Assembly: GCA_007694185.1 (NCBI GenBank) | Contig: RECD01000253.1 | Coordinates: 19,841 to 83,840, forward strand | DNA length: 64,000 bases | Source of the DNA: Planctomycetaceae bacterium | Lineage (GTDB): Bacteria > Planctomycetota > Planctomycetia > Pirellulales > Pirellulaceae | Direction of reading: 5' to 3' | Part shown: positions 49,557 to 59,704 of the stretch, in pieces | How positions within the stretch are numbered: the stretch's first letter is position 1 | Layout: every line of letters begins with the position of its first letter | The notes under the pieces: generated by a model | The model's database searches: none | What the model saw: only the letters and a program-made list of their open reading frames with translations | Told to the model about the DNA's origin: nothing | Program-made: the position numbers and the translations under genes

Positions 49557-51164
49557 TCAGTCGTTGCCGAACGGGTCGCCACCAGCACCGAACGGGTCGT
49601 CGCCGCCGAACGGGTCCGCACCGCCACCGAAGGGATCGGCCGGTGGTTGCCCGCCGGCGTCAAACGGATCGACCGTCGGCTGCCCGCCGGCGTCGAACGG
49701 GTCGACCGGTTGTCGGGTCCCAGCGGGATCCCCGCTGGCAGGTTCCGACTCGGATCCTTCTGCTGTTTCCGCTGCTGGGATTTCCCTCAAAAAGACGGGC
49801 ATTTCCGAGTCGCTGGGGCGGAGGCACTGGACCATGCCGCCGCGGCCGACGAGGTAGGCGCGGTCGGTGTCTTGGTTGACCACCAGGCGTTCGACAAAGA
49901 ATTCGCGGCTACGCATCAACGCCGCGCCCGAATCGGCATCAAGCACCACCAAATGGTGTTCGCGGTCACGGCCGACCAAGCGGTTGCCGACATGGGCGAA
50001 AACGTGGTCCATGTCGTTGGTTGGGCGAGGCCAAAGCAGCCGCCCGTCTGTGGCGCTGAGACAATGCAAGCTGCCGTAGGTGGTGCTGACCCACATCCGC
50101 TCTCCGCTGAGGAACGGCGCCCGGTAGATCGGGTCACCGATGCTCTGGTTCCAAAGCACCTCGCCGGTCGCGGTCGCGCGAACGCCATAAATCCGTCCTC
50201 CGGTCGAGCCGAAGAAAAATCGCTTGTCACTGGCCCCGGTGATCCCCCCGATCGCGTTGCCTTCGATGGGCAATCGGAACAGCGTGACGGGGTCGTACCG
50301 CACGTCCATCGCGTACACGAGTTGTTGATCGGTCGGCCACATGACCAAACCCGAGTTCGGGAAGGTGGCCGGCTTGGACAGCGGCTTGCCGTGAAACATT
50401 TCGAAAGCGGGATCGGGGTCGGGACCACCCAGCGTGTGCGACTCGATGCCGCCGCGGTGGAGCGTGAAGATCGCCCGGTCGGCCGCGTTGACGACGCCGT
50501 GAACCGGCAAGCGATCGATGTTGACGGATGGCAGCGGTCGCCCCGCCGGCAGCGTGACCTCCACGCCCGCCTCGTCCAGAACTTCACTTTCCATCGCCAC
50601 GATCTGATGAAATCGGGTGCCGTTGGTGAAGGTCACGAAACGGTCGTTGATCCCCATCGAGCTGTAGCCCAGCCTCGGTTGCCCGACCCGGATCGACCAG
50701 AGCACTTGACCGGTTTCGCCATCGTAGGCAGACACGTTCCCGTCTTCGGTGAGGACATGCAGGCGGACCTGATCGATCGTGGTCGAGCGAATTTCAGCGT
50801 CGATGCCCCGGCGCTTCAACAGCAGGACGCTCAGTTTGGCCAGTCGCTCCGATTCGCGCTTGCCGATCGGCCTGCCGTTACGGCCCAGTCGATGGGTCGG
50901 GAACCGTTCGACCACCGCCGGCGGCTCGCCGCCGCCCTTCAAGACGACTTCGATGTACTCCAGTTGAACGCTTTTATTGACCCACACCTGGATGTCGATG
51001 ATCCCCTCGGCGCCCCGCAGGCTGCCGACCTGACGGTGCCACGCCTCGGTCATCCCGAGCCGCTCGGCGTCGCTGGGAGAGAGGAATTCCTTGGCGGCCA
51101 GCGGGCCCGAAATCGCGATCACGAAAGCCCAGGCGGTCAAGATCGTTAGCGTGCGAATCGTCAT
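49557..51164 (-). CDS. Secreted PQQ-type beta-propeller protein with DPF-repeat tail
   Basis: A 535-residue protein from ATG 51164 with signal peptide MTIRTLTILTAWAFVIAISG (cleavage near LAA-K). Residues 20-120 form a helical domain. Residues about 125-455 contain PQQ-like blades, seen as LTEDGNVSAYDGETGQVLW, GGRIYGVRATATGEVLWNQ, TTYGSLHCLSATDGRLLW and HLVVLDADSGAALMRSR. The last 60 residues are an Asp/Pro/Phe/Gly-rich tail with seven DPF units (VDPFDAGGQPT, then ADPFGGG, DDPFGAGG and DPFGND). It is probably a scaffold or periplasmic binding protein. It is divergent from trpS, with a 323-bp gap that contains no other gene I can support. Confidence 0.82.
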   Translation of the reverse strand: MTIRTLTILTAWAFVIAISGPLAAKEFLSPSDAERLGMTEAWHRQVGSLRGAEGIIDIQVWVNKSVQLEYIEVVLKGGGEPPAVVERFPTHRLGRNGRPIGKRESERLAKLSVLLLKRRGIDAEIRSTTIDQVRLHVLTEDGNVSAYDGETGQVLWSIRVGQPRLGYSSMGINDRFVTFTNGTRFHQIVAMESEVLDEAGVEVTLPAGRPLPSVNIDRLPVHGVVNAADRAIFTLHRGGIESHTLGGPDPDPAFEMFHGKPLSKPATFPNSGLVMWPTDQQLVYAMDVRYDPVTLFRLPIEGNAIGGITGASDKRFFFGSTGGRIYGVRATATGEVLWNQSIGDPIYRAPFLSGERMWVSTTYGSLHCLSATDGRLLWPRPTNDMDHVFAHVGNRLVGRDREHHLVVLDADSGAALMRSREFFVERLVVNQDTDRAYLVGRGGMVQCLRPSDSEMPVFLREIPAAETAEGSESEPASGDPAGTRQPVDPFDAGGQPTVDPFDAGGQPPADPFGGGADPFGGDDPFGAGGDPFGND

Positions 51165-51487
51165 GGCAAAATGTCTGACGGGGCCGGAAAAGGGAGCCGG
51201 GATCGGAGCGGCCGCGCCCCGACCACCCCGAGTCGGACCACGCCTGCACACCGATTTTAATCGTCCAGCGTGGCTCGAACCAAACAAAAACCTGGTGCGA
51301 CGACAAGAAAATCGCCCCGTGGCCATCGAACGGGAGTGGTCGAGTCCGATTTTTCCGCCAAAATGTCGCCCCAGAGCTTCACGTTTTTGGGCGCCGCCCG
51401 CCCCAGCATTCGCGCCGCCGTCCAGCGGCCCGCAGAGACCGATCCGCCTCATTTGCCCCATTCGAATCACCTCAAGTTGCCCTGCTC

Positions 51488-52456
51488 ATGCGAGTCCTAT
51501 CCGGGATCCAGCCGACCGGACGTCCCCACTGGGGGAATTACTTCGGAGCGATCGCCCAGTACATCGACCTGCAGCGGGAGCATGACGGCTTCTACTTCAT
51601 CGCCGATCTGCACGCGCTGACGACGATTCGCGACGCCGATACGCTGCGCCAAAATACTCTCGACGCCGCCCTCGATCTGCTCGCCTTGGGGCTCGATCCC
51701 AGCCGCGCGACGCTGTTCGTCCAGTCGGCCGTGCCCGAAGTCACCGAGTTGACCTGGCTGCTGATGACCGGCACCCCGATGGGGCTGCTAGAACGCTGCC
51801 ACGCTTACAAAGAGAAAAAGGCCAAAGGTTTGCTGGCCGATGCCGGACTGTTCACCTATCCCGTCCTGATGGCCGCTGACATTTTGGCTTACGACTCGCA
51901 ACTCGTCCCGGTCGGGCAGGACCAGGTTCAGCACATCGAGGTTTGTCGCGACATCGCCGGTTCGTTCAACCATCAATTCGGCGACACCTTCGTGCTGCCC
52001 AAGGCTCAGACGCTTGCCCACGGGGCGAAGGTTCCCGGGACCGACGGCCAAAAGATGAGCAAGAGCTACGACAACACTCTGCCGCTGTTCGGCAACGTCA
52101 AGGCGATCCGCAAACAGATCATGCGGATCGTGACCGACAGTCGGCCGATGGAGGACCCGAAGGAACCGGAGGACGATCACCTGTTTCAGCTCTATCGGCT
52201 GTTCGTCGGTGCCGCCGAGACGGAGGCGATGGCCGCAACCTACCGGCGAGGCGGTTTCGGGTATGGCGAGATCAAGAAAGCGGTCGCCGAGGCGAGTGAG
52301 TCCTTTTTTGCGGACGCCCGCGAACGGCGTAGCGACTTGGAACAGAACCTCGATCACGTCCACGCCACCCTGGCGGACGGCGCCCGTCGCGCCCGCGAGG
52401 TTGCCGGTCAGGTCGTCGGTCGTGCCAAGGCCGCCTGCGGGCTGACATCCGCATGA
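51488..52456 (+). CDS. trpS: Tryptophanyl-tRNA synthetase
   Basis: A 322-residue class I aminoacyl-tRNA synthetase that charges tRNA-Trp. The HIGH-type motif is [13 protein letters not shown] at 9-21, and the KMSKS loop is [11 protein letters not shown] near 195. The tryptophan-pocket region shows [20 protein letters not shown] and [12 protein letters not shown]. The C-terminal helices carry the anticodon-binding part. Length is normal. ATG 51488 is used. The stop overlaps acpS by 4 bp. Confidence 0.97.
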   Translation: MRVLSGIQPTGRPHWGNYFGAIAQYIDLQREHDGFYFIADLHALTTIRDADTLRQNTLDAALDLLALGLDPSRATLFVQSAVPEVTELTWLLMTGTPMGLLERCHAYKEKKAKGLLADAGLFTYPVLMAADILAYDSQLVPVGQDQVQHIEVCRDIAGSFNHQFGDTFVLPKAQTLAHGAKVPGTDGQKMSKSYDNTLPLFGNVKAIRKQIMRIVTDSRPMEDPKEPEDDHLFQLYRLFVGAAETEAMAATYRRGGFGYGEIKKAVAEASESFFADARERRSDLEQNLDHVHATLADGARRAREVAGQVVGRAKAACGLTSA

Positions 52457-52845
52457 ACGTGATCGGCATCGGCACCGAAATCGTCGAGTGCGTTCGGATC
52501 GCGAAGATGATCGAACGGCACGGCGAACTCTTTCTGGAACGGGTCTACACGACGGCCGAGGTCGAATATTGTAGCGGGCGGGGTGCCTCGATCCAGCATT
52601 ATGCGGCCCGCTGGGCGGCGAAAGAGGCGATCGTCAAGGCGATTTCCGGCCGACCGCACGGCGTCCGCTGGAACCAGATCGAAATTCCCGCCGAAGGGGC
52701 GGACGGTCCGAAAGTCCGGTTATATGGGCGAGCGGCCAGTTGGGCCGCCCAGTGCGGTGTGGACGAGGTTCGGATCAGCCTCGGCAGTTGCCGGACTCAC
52801 GCCACCGCGTTTGCCATCGCCTTGCCACCACGGAGCCCTTCGTGA
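52453..52845 (+). CDS. acpS: Holo-[acyl-carrier-protein] synthase
   Basis: A 130-residue enzyme that transfers 4'-phosphopantetheine from CoA to acyl carrier proteins. The N-terminal signature is [20 protein letters not shown]; the position of the magnesium-binding Asp8 of GTDIVE is a glutamate (Glu9). The second motif [14 protein letters not shown] has the conserved WAAKEA glutamate. [16 protein letters not shown] is the C-terminal strand. ATG 52453 overlaps the trpS stop (ATGA). The enzyme is a candidate activator of the ACP domain of the fusion protein at 21714-25157. Confidence 0.93.
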   Translation: MNVIGIGTEIVECVRIAKMIERHGELFLERVYTTAEVEYCSGRGASIQHYAARWAAKEAIVKAISGRPHGVRWNQIEIPAEGADGPKVRLYGRAASWAAQCGVDEVRISLGSCRTHATAFAIALPPRSPS

Positions 52846-53312
52846 AACGCAGCGTCCTGTTCGTGTGCTTGGGAAACATCTGCCGCTCGCCCGCCGCTGA
52901 GGCCGTGCTGCGGACCGCGGCCGGTGATGCCGCGGTCGAAGTCCGAATCGATTCCGCCGGGACGATCGCCGCTCACGCTGGCGAGCCGGCCGATCCGCGG
53001 ATGCGGGCCGCCGGGCGGAAACGAGGGCACGCATTGACCAGCATCGCCCGCCAGGTCACCGTCGCTGACTTGGAGCCCGGCCGATTCGACCGGGTAATCG
53101 CGATGGATCGAGAAAATCTCGCCGAATTGCGTCGCCTCGCCCCACAGCCCGCGACGCGGATCAGTTTGCTGAGCGAGTTTCTGGAAAGCCCTTGGCCGCA
53201 GGACGTCCCTGATCCCTACTACGGCGGCGCCGACGGGTTCGAATTCGTCCTCGACATGCTCGAGGCCGCAGCCCCCAAGATCCTGCACAGCTTGTCAAAT
53301 TTGCAAGATTGA
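52842..53312 (+). CDS. Low-molecular-weight protein tyrosine phosphatase
   Basis: A 156-residue phosphatase. The P-loop CLGNICRS (Cys9, Arg15 in C-X5-R) lies right at the N-terminus ([20 protein letters not shown]). The general acid Asp is in PDPYYGGADGFE near 127. Relatives act on bacterial tyrosine kinases in capsule or exopolysaccharide control, or as arsenate reductases. GTG 52842 overlaps the acpS stop (GTGA), so trpS, acpS and this gene form a coupled three-gene unit. Confidence 0.92.
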   Translation: MKRSVLFVCLGNICRSPAAEAVLRTAAGDAAVEVRIDSAGTIAAHAGEPADPRMRAAGRKRGHALTSIARQVTVADLEPGRFDRVIAMDRENLAELRRLAPQPATRISLLSEFLESPWPQDVPDPYYGGADGFEFVLDMLEAAAPKILHSLSNLQD

Positions 53313-53520
53313 ACGGTTGTGCCGATCGGATGGGCGTCCGCGCCGCCATTCGGCCGAAATCTTGTGACGCAGTGCGACGCTGTGGTGGCGGTTGTACCGA
53401 TAACAACAATCGAAAGACCGGGCCGCGACCGTCCTGCCGAGTGGGCGAATCGTGGCGATGCCGCCCAAGGCGGAAAGCCAAGAGCGCGGGAAGCCAATCC
53501 CTTACAAGGACGATCGAGCG

Positions 53521-54156
53521 ATGCTGAAAACGACGCTGACCACCCTCGGACTGGGCCTCCTCGTCTGGGGTTTGAACGCACCGCCCGCCCATGCCCAATT
53601 CCCCGATTGGCGATCCAAACCGGTCCGCCCGAACATCGACCTGATCCCGCCGCTGGGTAACCGACTGCCCTACTCCTACGCGGCTCGCTACAACCGACCG
53701 ACTTGGCTGGCGGGCCGGATCGCCTACACGATCGAGCCGACCAGCCAAGAGGCGATGGCTTGGCAACGGGCCAAAGAACGCGGCTACTACAAGAACAAAG
53801 CGCCTCGGATGGAGTCGTTTTACGTCTACCAAAAGCCTTGGGAAGCGCTCGGCGTCGGGGCTCGCACCGCTGCCGATCGCGAATCGGCAGCCATGGAATC
53901 CGACACAAATCGGCTCCGTCCCAATGCGTCGGGCATGCTGGGTGCCCCGCAGCCGGAGCAGATCGAGGTCCCGGCCGACAAAGAATTGCCGCTGTTGCAA
54001 CCACGCTCCGAACAGTCGGCCCCCGACCGTGTTTTGCCCCAGCCCCCGCCCGCTCCGGTACCACCCACATCGGTGCTGCCGGTACCAGAACCGCCGACAC
54101 CCGATCCGCAAGCGCGCAAATTCCCCGCGGCGATCCGATTGATCCCGGCCAACTGA
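53521..54156 (+). CDS. Secreted protein of unknown function (planctomycete-type)
   Basis: A 211-residue protein from ATG 53521. A signal peptide covers about 1-25 (MLKTTLTTLGLGLLVWGLNA, cleavage near AHA-Q). A conserved-looking segment follows: LPYSYAARYNRPTWLAGRIA and the charged stretch QEAMAWQRAKERGYYKNKAP, then MESFYVYQKPWEALG. The C-terminal third is Pro-rich (PQPPPAPVPPTSVLPVPEP). I do not recognise a family. It stands alone, 208 bp after the phosphatase gene and 202 bp before the next secreted unknown. Confidence 0.65.
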   Translation: MLKTTLTTLGLGLLVWGLNAPPAHAQFPDWRSKPVRPNIDLIPPLGNRLPYSYAARYNRPTWLAGRIAYTIEPTSQEAMAWQRAKERGYYKNKAPRMESFYVYQKPWEALGVGARTAADRESAAMESDTNRLRPNASGMLGAPQPEQIEVPADKELPLLQPRSEQSAPDRVLPQPPPAPVPPTSVLPVPEPPTPDPQARKFPAAIRLIPAN

Positions 54157-54358
54157 CGGGGTTCGAGGGCGGATTCAAGGCAGGAACGGGCGGACTCGGG
54201 TTCGACCGGACCAGCGGGCGTCCGCCGGCAAGGACGTCGCCAAAGGGGCGTGTCGGAAATGGAGTTTTGGCGCAATTCAGAAGCGTTCTCGCCAGGGGGA
54301 CTCGGGAGGTTACAATGGCGACGTCCAGCCCCTCCTCCCCGATCGCTTTGACCTGCCC

Positions 54359-56326
54359 ATGCCGAGCTTCTTTGCAGCCCGCTCTACAGCCCACCGAAGC
54401 GTCCCGTCGGCTGCCGGCTTCCTGCTGATCGTCCTGATGGCCTTGGCCCCCGCCGAGCGTGGCTGGGCACAATTGGACGCGGACCAACGCAACCGATTGG
54501 CCGAACAGACCGAGGCGGCTCGCCAGAAGATCGGTGATCGCCCGTTTCCCTCTGCGGAAGACGAGTCGGCTCGGGTGGTGGCAGCGGTGCAGGGAGTCGC
54601 CGATTACCTTCGCCCCCGATCGGATGCGGAAAATGCGGCCAAATGGCTGACGTTTCTCGTTACCGAGCCGCTGCTCGAAGCGATCCGTGAAGGGGCGTCT
54701 CGAGAGGAGATCGCCGACCGGGCACGTGCCGTTCGCAACCGCTTAATCGGCGACCGCGTCGGGCTCGAATTGGCTCCGATGACGACGCTCCGGGACCGAG
54801 TCGATCACCTGTTGTTCTCACTGCGATTCGAGGAGGAAGAAGCGTCCATCCGGTTGGTCGACCAACAGGCCGACGCGCTGCGGCAGCGGCTGCTCGAAAC
54901 GGACTCGATCCCCTCCCCCGAAGACGCGTCCGCGATCGGCGGGATCGTCGCCTTGCTAGAACAGTCGGGGCAAATGCCGGAATTGGTCGACGAGGTCCGG
55001 CAAGCCTTTTCGCAGCCGAATTTACTGGTCACCGTCGACGGAGACTGGATCGGGCAATTAGCGGGGCGACCGGTCGATCAACACCGATCGATCCGCGACT
55101 GCATCTTAGGGACGACGGTCATCGGGAGCGGCCGCCTGCGGGGAAACTTGGAAGCCCGGCTCGCACCCAGTCGTGGCAGCGTGCGACTCGATCTGACCCT
55201 GACGGGCCGATTCGACAGCGACACGATCGGCTACAACGGCCCCGTCCGGTTGCCGACGGTCGGTCGTGGGCAAACCTCGGCCCGGCGTTCGGTTTGGATC
55301 GACGAACAGGGGGTCCGGTTGTCACCCACCACAGCGTCGGCCTCGCTGAGCAGCCAGGTGACGTCGGTCCAACACCCGCTTAAGATCGTCCGAAAAATCG
55401 CCCGCAAGCAGGTCGCCCAACAGCAGCCGCGTGCCGAACGGATCGCCGAGCGACGCTTGCTCGATCGGGTTTCAGCCGATTTCGACAATCAGACATCCGA
55501 AGCGACGGCCTCCCGAGCCCCCTTGGCGGGATTCGATCAGGCCCGCGTGATGCTGAAACGGTTCAATTTGACCGAACCGATCCGGACGCTCGGGTCGACC
55601 GATGCGATCGCCTACTTGGAAGCGACCGTCCGCGACGACAGCCAGATCTCCGCCTCCAGTCCTCCCCCGGCACGGCTGCTCCTGGACGACCAGACGCCCG
55701 TTTCGACCCGCCCCGTCAAACCACCGGTCGGCTCACGCGTGCCGGCCGCCTCCTCGCTCGGGCTGGTTACCGTGCAGGTCCACGAATCGTTGATCGACAA
55801 CGTCGCGACCCGGATGCTCGCCGGGCGAACCGTGACCGGCAAGGAACTCGATCGGTTGTTGGCCGAGACGGGTCGCGAGCCGGAAGTCATCGATCCAGAC
55901 GCCGACGACACGACGAACTTCGTCATCGATTTTTCCGTTTACCGCCCGGTGATCTGCGAACTGCGGGACCAGACGGTCCGGCTCGGCATTCGGGGCACGC
56001 GATTCCGCCAGGGCGACCGTGAATTGAAGCGGCCGCTGGAAATCACGGCCACCTACCATCCGGTGAAGGCGGAGAATGGCGAAGTTTCCCTGGTTCGCTC
56101 CGGCGAGGTCGATGTCACTTTCCCGGGTACTCGGCGGTTGACGGTCCAGCAGGTCGCGGTTCGGCGGACCATCCAACGGCTGTTCGGCGGACGCTTCCCG
56201 GTCACCTTGCTCGACCGTCCCCTGTTCGCCCCCGACCAGATCGAGCATCCGGAAATCCTTGGTCGTGCCTTTCGTCCCGGGCTGATCGACGCCCGCGACG
56301 GCTGGTTGTCGATCGCGATCCGCTGA
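54359..56326 (+). CDS. Large secreted protein of unknown function
   Basis: A 655-residue protein from ATG 54359 with an N-terminal signal ([20 protein letters not shown]; cleavage near WAQ). Residues 40-240 are mostly helical. The central part (about 240-320) is beta-rich with [20 protein letters not shown] and [20 protein letters not shown]. The C-terminal part (about 470-655) again contains beta strands and an Arg-rich helix ([20 protein letters not shown]). I recognise no domain or catalytic motif. It starts 202 bp after the previous gene, and the DapA paralogue follows after 16 bp, suggesting a shared transcript. Confidence 0.75.
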   Translation: MPSFFAARSTAHRSVPSAAGFLLIVLMALAPAERGWAQLDADQRNRLAEQTEAARQKIGDRPFPSAEDESARVVAAVQGVADYLRPRSDAENAAKWLTFLVTEPLLEAIREGASREEIADRARAVRNRLIGDRVGLELAPMTTLRDRVDHLLFSLRFEEEEASIRLVDQQADALRQRLLETDSIPSPEDASAIGGIVALLEQSGQMPELVDEVRQAFSQPNLLVTVDGDWIGQLAGRPVDQHRSIRDCILGTTVIGSGRLRGNLEARLAPSRGSVRLDLTLTGRFDSDTIGYNGPVRLPTVGRGQTSARRSVWIDEQGVRLSPTTASASLSSQVTSVQHPLKIVRKIARKQVAQQQPRAERIAERRLLDRVSADFDNQTSEATASRAPLAGFDQARVMLKRFNLTEPIRTLGSTDAIAYLEATVRDDSQISASSPPPARLLLDDQTPVSTRPVKPPVGSRVPAASSLGLVTVQVHESLIDNVATRMLAGRTVTGKELDRLLAETGREPEVIDPDADDTTNFVIDFSVYRPVICELRDQTVRLGIRGTRFRQGDRELKRPLEITATYHPVKAENGEVSLVRSGEVDVTFPGTRRLTVQQVAVRRTIQRLFGGRFPVTLLDRPLFAPDQIEHPEILGRAFRPGLIDARDGWLSIAIR

Positions 56327-56342
56327 AACCCGTTCCACTCTC

Positions 56343-57275
56343 ATGACACCTTCTCCGACGCCCCCTCGGCTGGGCGGCATCATCCCGCCGCTCGTGACCC
56401 CACTTCGCGGCCGCGACGAACTCGACCACGAGGGGCTCGGTCGGTTGATCGAACACGTCCTGGCCGGTGGCGTCAACGGGCTGTTCATCCTCGGTACGAC
56501 CGGTGAAGCGCCGAGCCTAAGTTATCGGCTCCGACGGGAACTGATCGATCGGGTTTGCGAAGCGGTCGCCGGTCGAGTGCCGGTGCTGGTCGGGATCACC
56601 GACACCGCCTTCGTCGAATCGGTCGGTATCGCCGAGTCGGCCCGCGCCGCGGGAGCTGACGCCGTCGTGCTGGCAACGCCTTACTACTTTCCTGCCGGCC
56701 AGACCGAATTGATCGGCTACGTACAGCGGATCTGCGATGCCCTGCCGCTGCCGTTGGTGCTCTACAACATGCCGAGCCTGACGAAGGTCTGGTTCGAACA
56801 GACGACCCTCGAGTCGCTCGCCCCGATCCCGAACATCATCGGCATCAAAGACAGCAGCGGCGATCTCGATTACTTCGGCCGCTTGATCGCGCTCAAGCAA
56901 CTGCGCCCCGACTGGTCGATCATGATCGGTCCCGAAGCGATGCTGGCCGATTCCTTAGCGCTCGGTGGGGACGGGGGCGTCGCCGGAGGTGCGAACTTGC
57001 TGCCAAGCCTCTTCGTCGAGCGATTTCGCGCCTGTCGCGCCGGTGACGACGCCGCGGGAGCCCGGTTACAGCAGCGAATTCTCGACTTGCAACGGATTTA
57101 CGAGATCGGCAAGTACGCCTCCCGGTTCATCAAAGCGACGAAATGTGCGCTGTCGCTTGTCGGCGTCTGCGACGACTTCATGGCCGAACCGTTCAACCGG
57201 TTTTTGCCCCCCGAGCGTCGTCGGGTCGCCGAAATCCTCCGCGAGTCCTTCCCCGAATTGCCCGTGTCCGAATAG
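56343..57275 (+). CDS. DapA/N-acetylneuraminate lyase family protein (second paralogue)
   Basis: A 310-residue class I aldolase-superfamily TIM barrel. The Schiff-base lysine is Lys169 in [11 protein letters not shown], the tyrosine is Tyr141 in LVLYNMPSL, and the carboxylate-binding motif is [11 protein letters not shown] at 50-60, close to the DapA GTTGE. The protein could be a 4-hydroxy-tetrahydrodipicolinate synthase, but AlphaKG-semialdehyde, 2-keto-3-deoxy-acid and sialic-acid enzymes share the same motifs. ATG 56343 is 16 bp after the preceding gene. The last codons are part of a 15-bp tandem duplication (57261-57290). It differs clearly from the paralogue at 18837. Confidence 0.85.
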   Translation: MTPSPTPPRLGGIIPPLVTPLRGRDELDHEGLGRLIEHVLAGGVNGLFILGTTGEAPSLSYRLRRELIDRVCEAVAGRVPVLVGITDTAFVESVGIAESARAAGADAVVLATPYYFPAGQTELIGYVQRICDALPLPLVLYNMPSLTKVWFEQTTLESLAPIPNIIGIKDSSGDLDYFGRLIALKQLRPDWSIMIGPEAMLADSLALGGDGGVAGGANLLPSLFVERFRACRAGDDAAGARLQQRILDLQRIYEIGKYASRFIKATKCALSLVGVCDDFMAEPFNRFLPPERRRVAEILRESFPELPVSE

Positions 57276-57290
57276 CCCGTGTCCGAATAG
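57261..57290. repeat. Tandem 15-bp duplication spanning the stop codon of the DapA paralogue
   Basis: CCCGTGTCCGAATAG occurs at 57261-57275 and again at 57276-57290 with no mismatch. The first copy contains the last four codons and stop codon (TAG at 57273-57275); the second copy is in frame and has a second stop (57288-57290). The next gene starts 15 bp later. Confidence 0.9.
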
Positions 57291-57304
57291 CCCGCGAGCG
57301 AGCC

Positions 57305-59377
57305 ATGAGATCCGATCACCACGCCGAAGAATGGCGGCTTCCGGGGCGAATGCTGTTGGGCGGCCTGATCGCCTGTTGGGCGATTGTGGGCCGCACGGTC
57401 CAAGCCGACGAATTGAAATGCCTGGCCTACAATCATCCCGGGCTGACCGTCGATTTGGGAGTCGGGCTGTGGGCTTGGCCGGTCGTCTGGGATGTGGATG
57501 GGGATGGTGACTACGACCTGCTCGTCAGTTGCCCTGACCAACCTTCCAACGGGGTTTGGTACTTCGAAAATCCCGGCGGCGACACGGCGGAGAACCCGTT
57601 TCCAGTGTTCAAACCGGGCGTGAAGCTAAGCAGGACCACGCATTACGTGATGCCCAGCTACGTCGCTGGCGGCCTGCGGGTACTGTCGCCGGGGTGGGAA
57701 TACCCTGACTTCGTCCGTTCGGGCACGGCGGAGAAGGTTCGGTTACCGATCCCGGCCCGGTTCTACACCCCTGCCGGACAGCAGCCGAAGGGGCCCAAAA
57801 TTCGGCACAACCAGTGGCGATACGTCGACTTCGATGGCGACGGGGCGCTCGACTTGGTCGTCGGGATGGAGGATTGGAGCTATTACGGCTGGGATGATGC
57901 CTGGGACGCAGAGGGGCGTTGGACCAACGGGCCGCTGCGTGGCTACGTCTTTTGGTTTCGCAACTTGGGAACCACCGCCAGCCCCGAATATGCCGAGCCC
58001 GTCAAGCTCGAAGCGGGTGGCGAGATCATCGATGTCTTCGGCTGCCCGTCGCCCAACTTTGCCGATTTCGACGGCGATGGCGATCTCGATCTGCTTTGTG
58101 GTGAGTTCCTCGACGGCTTTACCTACTTTGAAAACGTCGGGTCGCGGACCGAACCGGTTTACGCGGCCGGTCGTCGCCTACGCACCGCTGACGGGCAACC
58201 GCTGAAGATGGAACTGCAGATGATCGTCCCGATCGCGTTCGATTGGGATCGGGATGGCGATCTCGATCTGATCGTCGGGGACGAGGACGGTCGGGTCGCC
58301 TGGATCGAAAATACCGGCAGGCTCGACGCCGATCGCACCCCGATTTTCGAGCCACCACGCTACTTCCAGCAATCCGCCGACACGCTCAAAAGCGGCGCTT
58401 TGGCGACGCCGGTCGCGGTCGATTGGGACGGCGACGGTGACCAGGACATCCTCTGTGGTAACACGGCCGGGTTCATCGATTTCTTTGAGAACCTCAGTGG
58501 GCCGGGGGTCGAATTCCCACGGTGGGCCGCGCCGGTTCGGATCGAAGTTGACGGCGTTCCGTTTCGGACGCTGGCAGGCCCCAACGGCAGCATTCAGGGT
58601 CCGGCCGAAGCCAAATGGGGCTACACCTGCCTGAGTGTCGCGGATTGGGATGGTGACGGCTTGCCGGACGTCATTTTCAACGACATCTGGGGGCGAGTCC
58701 GGTGGTTGAAAAATCGCGGCAGGCTGACCGGCCAACCGCCCCAGTTCGAGGCGGCTCAACCGGTCCAAGTCCACTGGGGCGATCAACCGGTTCCCAAGCC
58801 GGCTTGGAACTGGTGGGCCCCCCAACCCGGCGAACTGGTTACCCAATGGCGGACCACGCCGGTCGCGATCGACTGGACCGACAACGGTTTGATCGATCTG
58901 GTGATGCTCGATCACGAAGGGTATCTGGCTCTGTTCCGCCGCGTCGACCAGGGCCAAGGGCCGGTTTTGCTGCCTCCCGAGCGGGTGCTGTGGGGTACCA
59001 ACCTGTCGGTCACGGACGCCCGGCACCAGATCGTTGACGCGCAAGCTGGGCCGTTGAGACTGAATCGCGGAACGGCGGGCGCCAGCGGCCGCCGCAAACT
59101 CGCCATCGCCGACTGGGACGGGGACGGGAAACTCGATCTGTTGGTCAATTCCACCAGCGCGAATCTGTTGGCACAAACTTCGCAGACCGAGGGCCGCTGG
59201 GATTTTGTCGATCGCGGTCCGCTCGTTCAGCAATCGATTCAAGGGCATTCGACCAGCCCCACGCCGTGCGATTTCAACGGCGACGGCATCGTCGATTTGC
59301 TCGTCGGTGCCGAGGACGGAAGGCTCTATTACCTTCGCAATCCGCGGTCGGACGCGGCGATCGAGCCGAAAAAATAG
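57305..59377 (+). CDS. Secreted FG-GAP/VCBS repeat protein
   Basis: A 690-residue protein from ATG 57305. An N-terminal signal covers about 12-30 (LPGRMLLGGLIACWAIVG). Nine FG-GAP/VCBS-type repeats carry a calcium-binding Asp motif (for example DVDGDGDYDLLV, DFDGDGALDLVVG, DFDGDGDLDLLCGE, DWDGDGDQDILCGN, DWDGDGKLDLLVN and DFNGDGIVDLLVGAEDG). These are spread over residues about 50-680, as in integrin-like propellers. The seventh copy, DWTDNGLIDLVMLD, is degenerate and probably no longer binds calcium. The role is binding rather than catalysis. It follows the DapA paralogue by 29 bp. Confidence 0.9.
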   Translation: MRSDHHAEEWRLPGRMLLGGLIACWAIVGRTVQADELKCLAYNHPGLTVDLGVGLWAWPVVWDVDGDGDYDLLVSCPDQPSNGVWYFENPGGDTAENPFPVFKPGVKLSRTTHYVMPSYVAGGLRVLSPGWEYPDFVRSGTAEKVRLPIPARFYTPAGQQPKGPKIRHNQWRYVDFDGDGALDLVVGMEDWSYYGWDDAWDAEGRWTNGPLRGYVFWFRNLGTTASPEYAEPVKLEAGGEIIDVFGCPSPNFADFDGDGDLDLLCGEFLDGFTYFENVGSRTEPVYAAGRRLRTADGQPLKMELQMIVPIAFDWDRDGDLDLIVGDEDGRVAWIENTGRLDADRTPIFEPPRYFQQSADTLKSGALATPVAVDWDGDGDQDILCGNTAGFIDFFENLSGPGVEFPRWAAPVRIEVDGVPFRTLAGPNGSIQGPAEAKWGYTCLSVADWDGDGLPDVIFNDIWGRVRWLKNRGRLTGQPPQFEAAQPVQVHWGDQPVPKPAWNWWAPQPGELVTQWRTTPVAIDWTDNGLIDLVMLDHEGYLALFRRVDQGQGPVLLPPERVLWGTNLSVTDARHQIVDAQAGPLRLNRGTAGASGRRKLAIADWDGDGKLDLLVNSTSANLLAQTSQTEGRWDFVDRGPLVQQSIQGHSTSPTPCDFNGDGIVDLLVGAEDGRLYYLRNPRSDAAIEPKK

Positions 59378-59704
59378 CCGATCCAAGCTGGAGAAGCGAA
59401 CGGCCTGACTCGGCGCAGGCCGGCCGACGCAGGATTTCGGCCAGCGGGTGTCGCGAGAGACCCTGTCGTCCCTTGCTCTGGAGCGGGAAATGGCCTGGAA
59501 AGAGCGGCGTGGGGACGACCTTAAGGCGTGAACTCGTGGTCATTGGCAAAACGGTGACGACAGAACTTTGCATGCTATTTACTGCGGTCGGCGAAACCTG
59601 AGGCCGGTGTGGCGGTTAAAACAGAGTGAATGCGGGCGGAATCCGCGGCAGCGGACCGTTTTCCAACTTCTCCTTTTCTTTCCCCCAGCACAGAAAGAAC
59701 CCCC
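59378..59704. other. Intergenic stretch before the Gly-rich secreted protein
   Basis: These 327 bp hold no convincing gene. A palindrome-like CGGAATCCG element at about 59635-59650 precedes the coding region, and no clear ribosome-binding site is seen for the next gene. I could not identify a promoter here. Confidence 0.4.
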
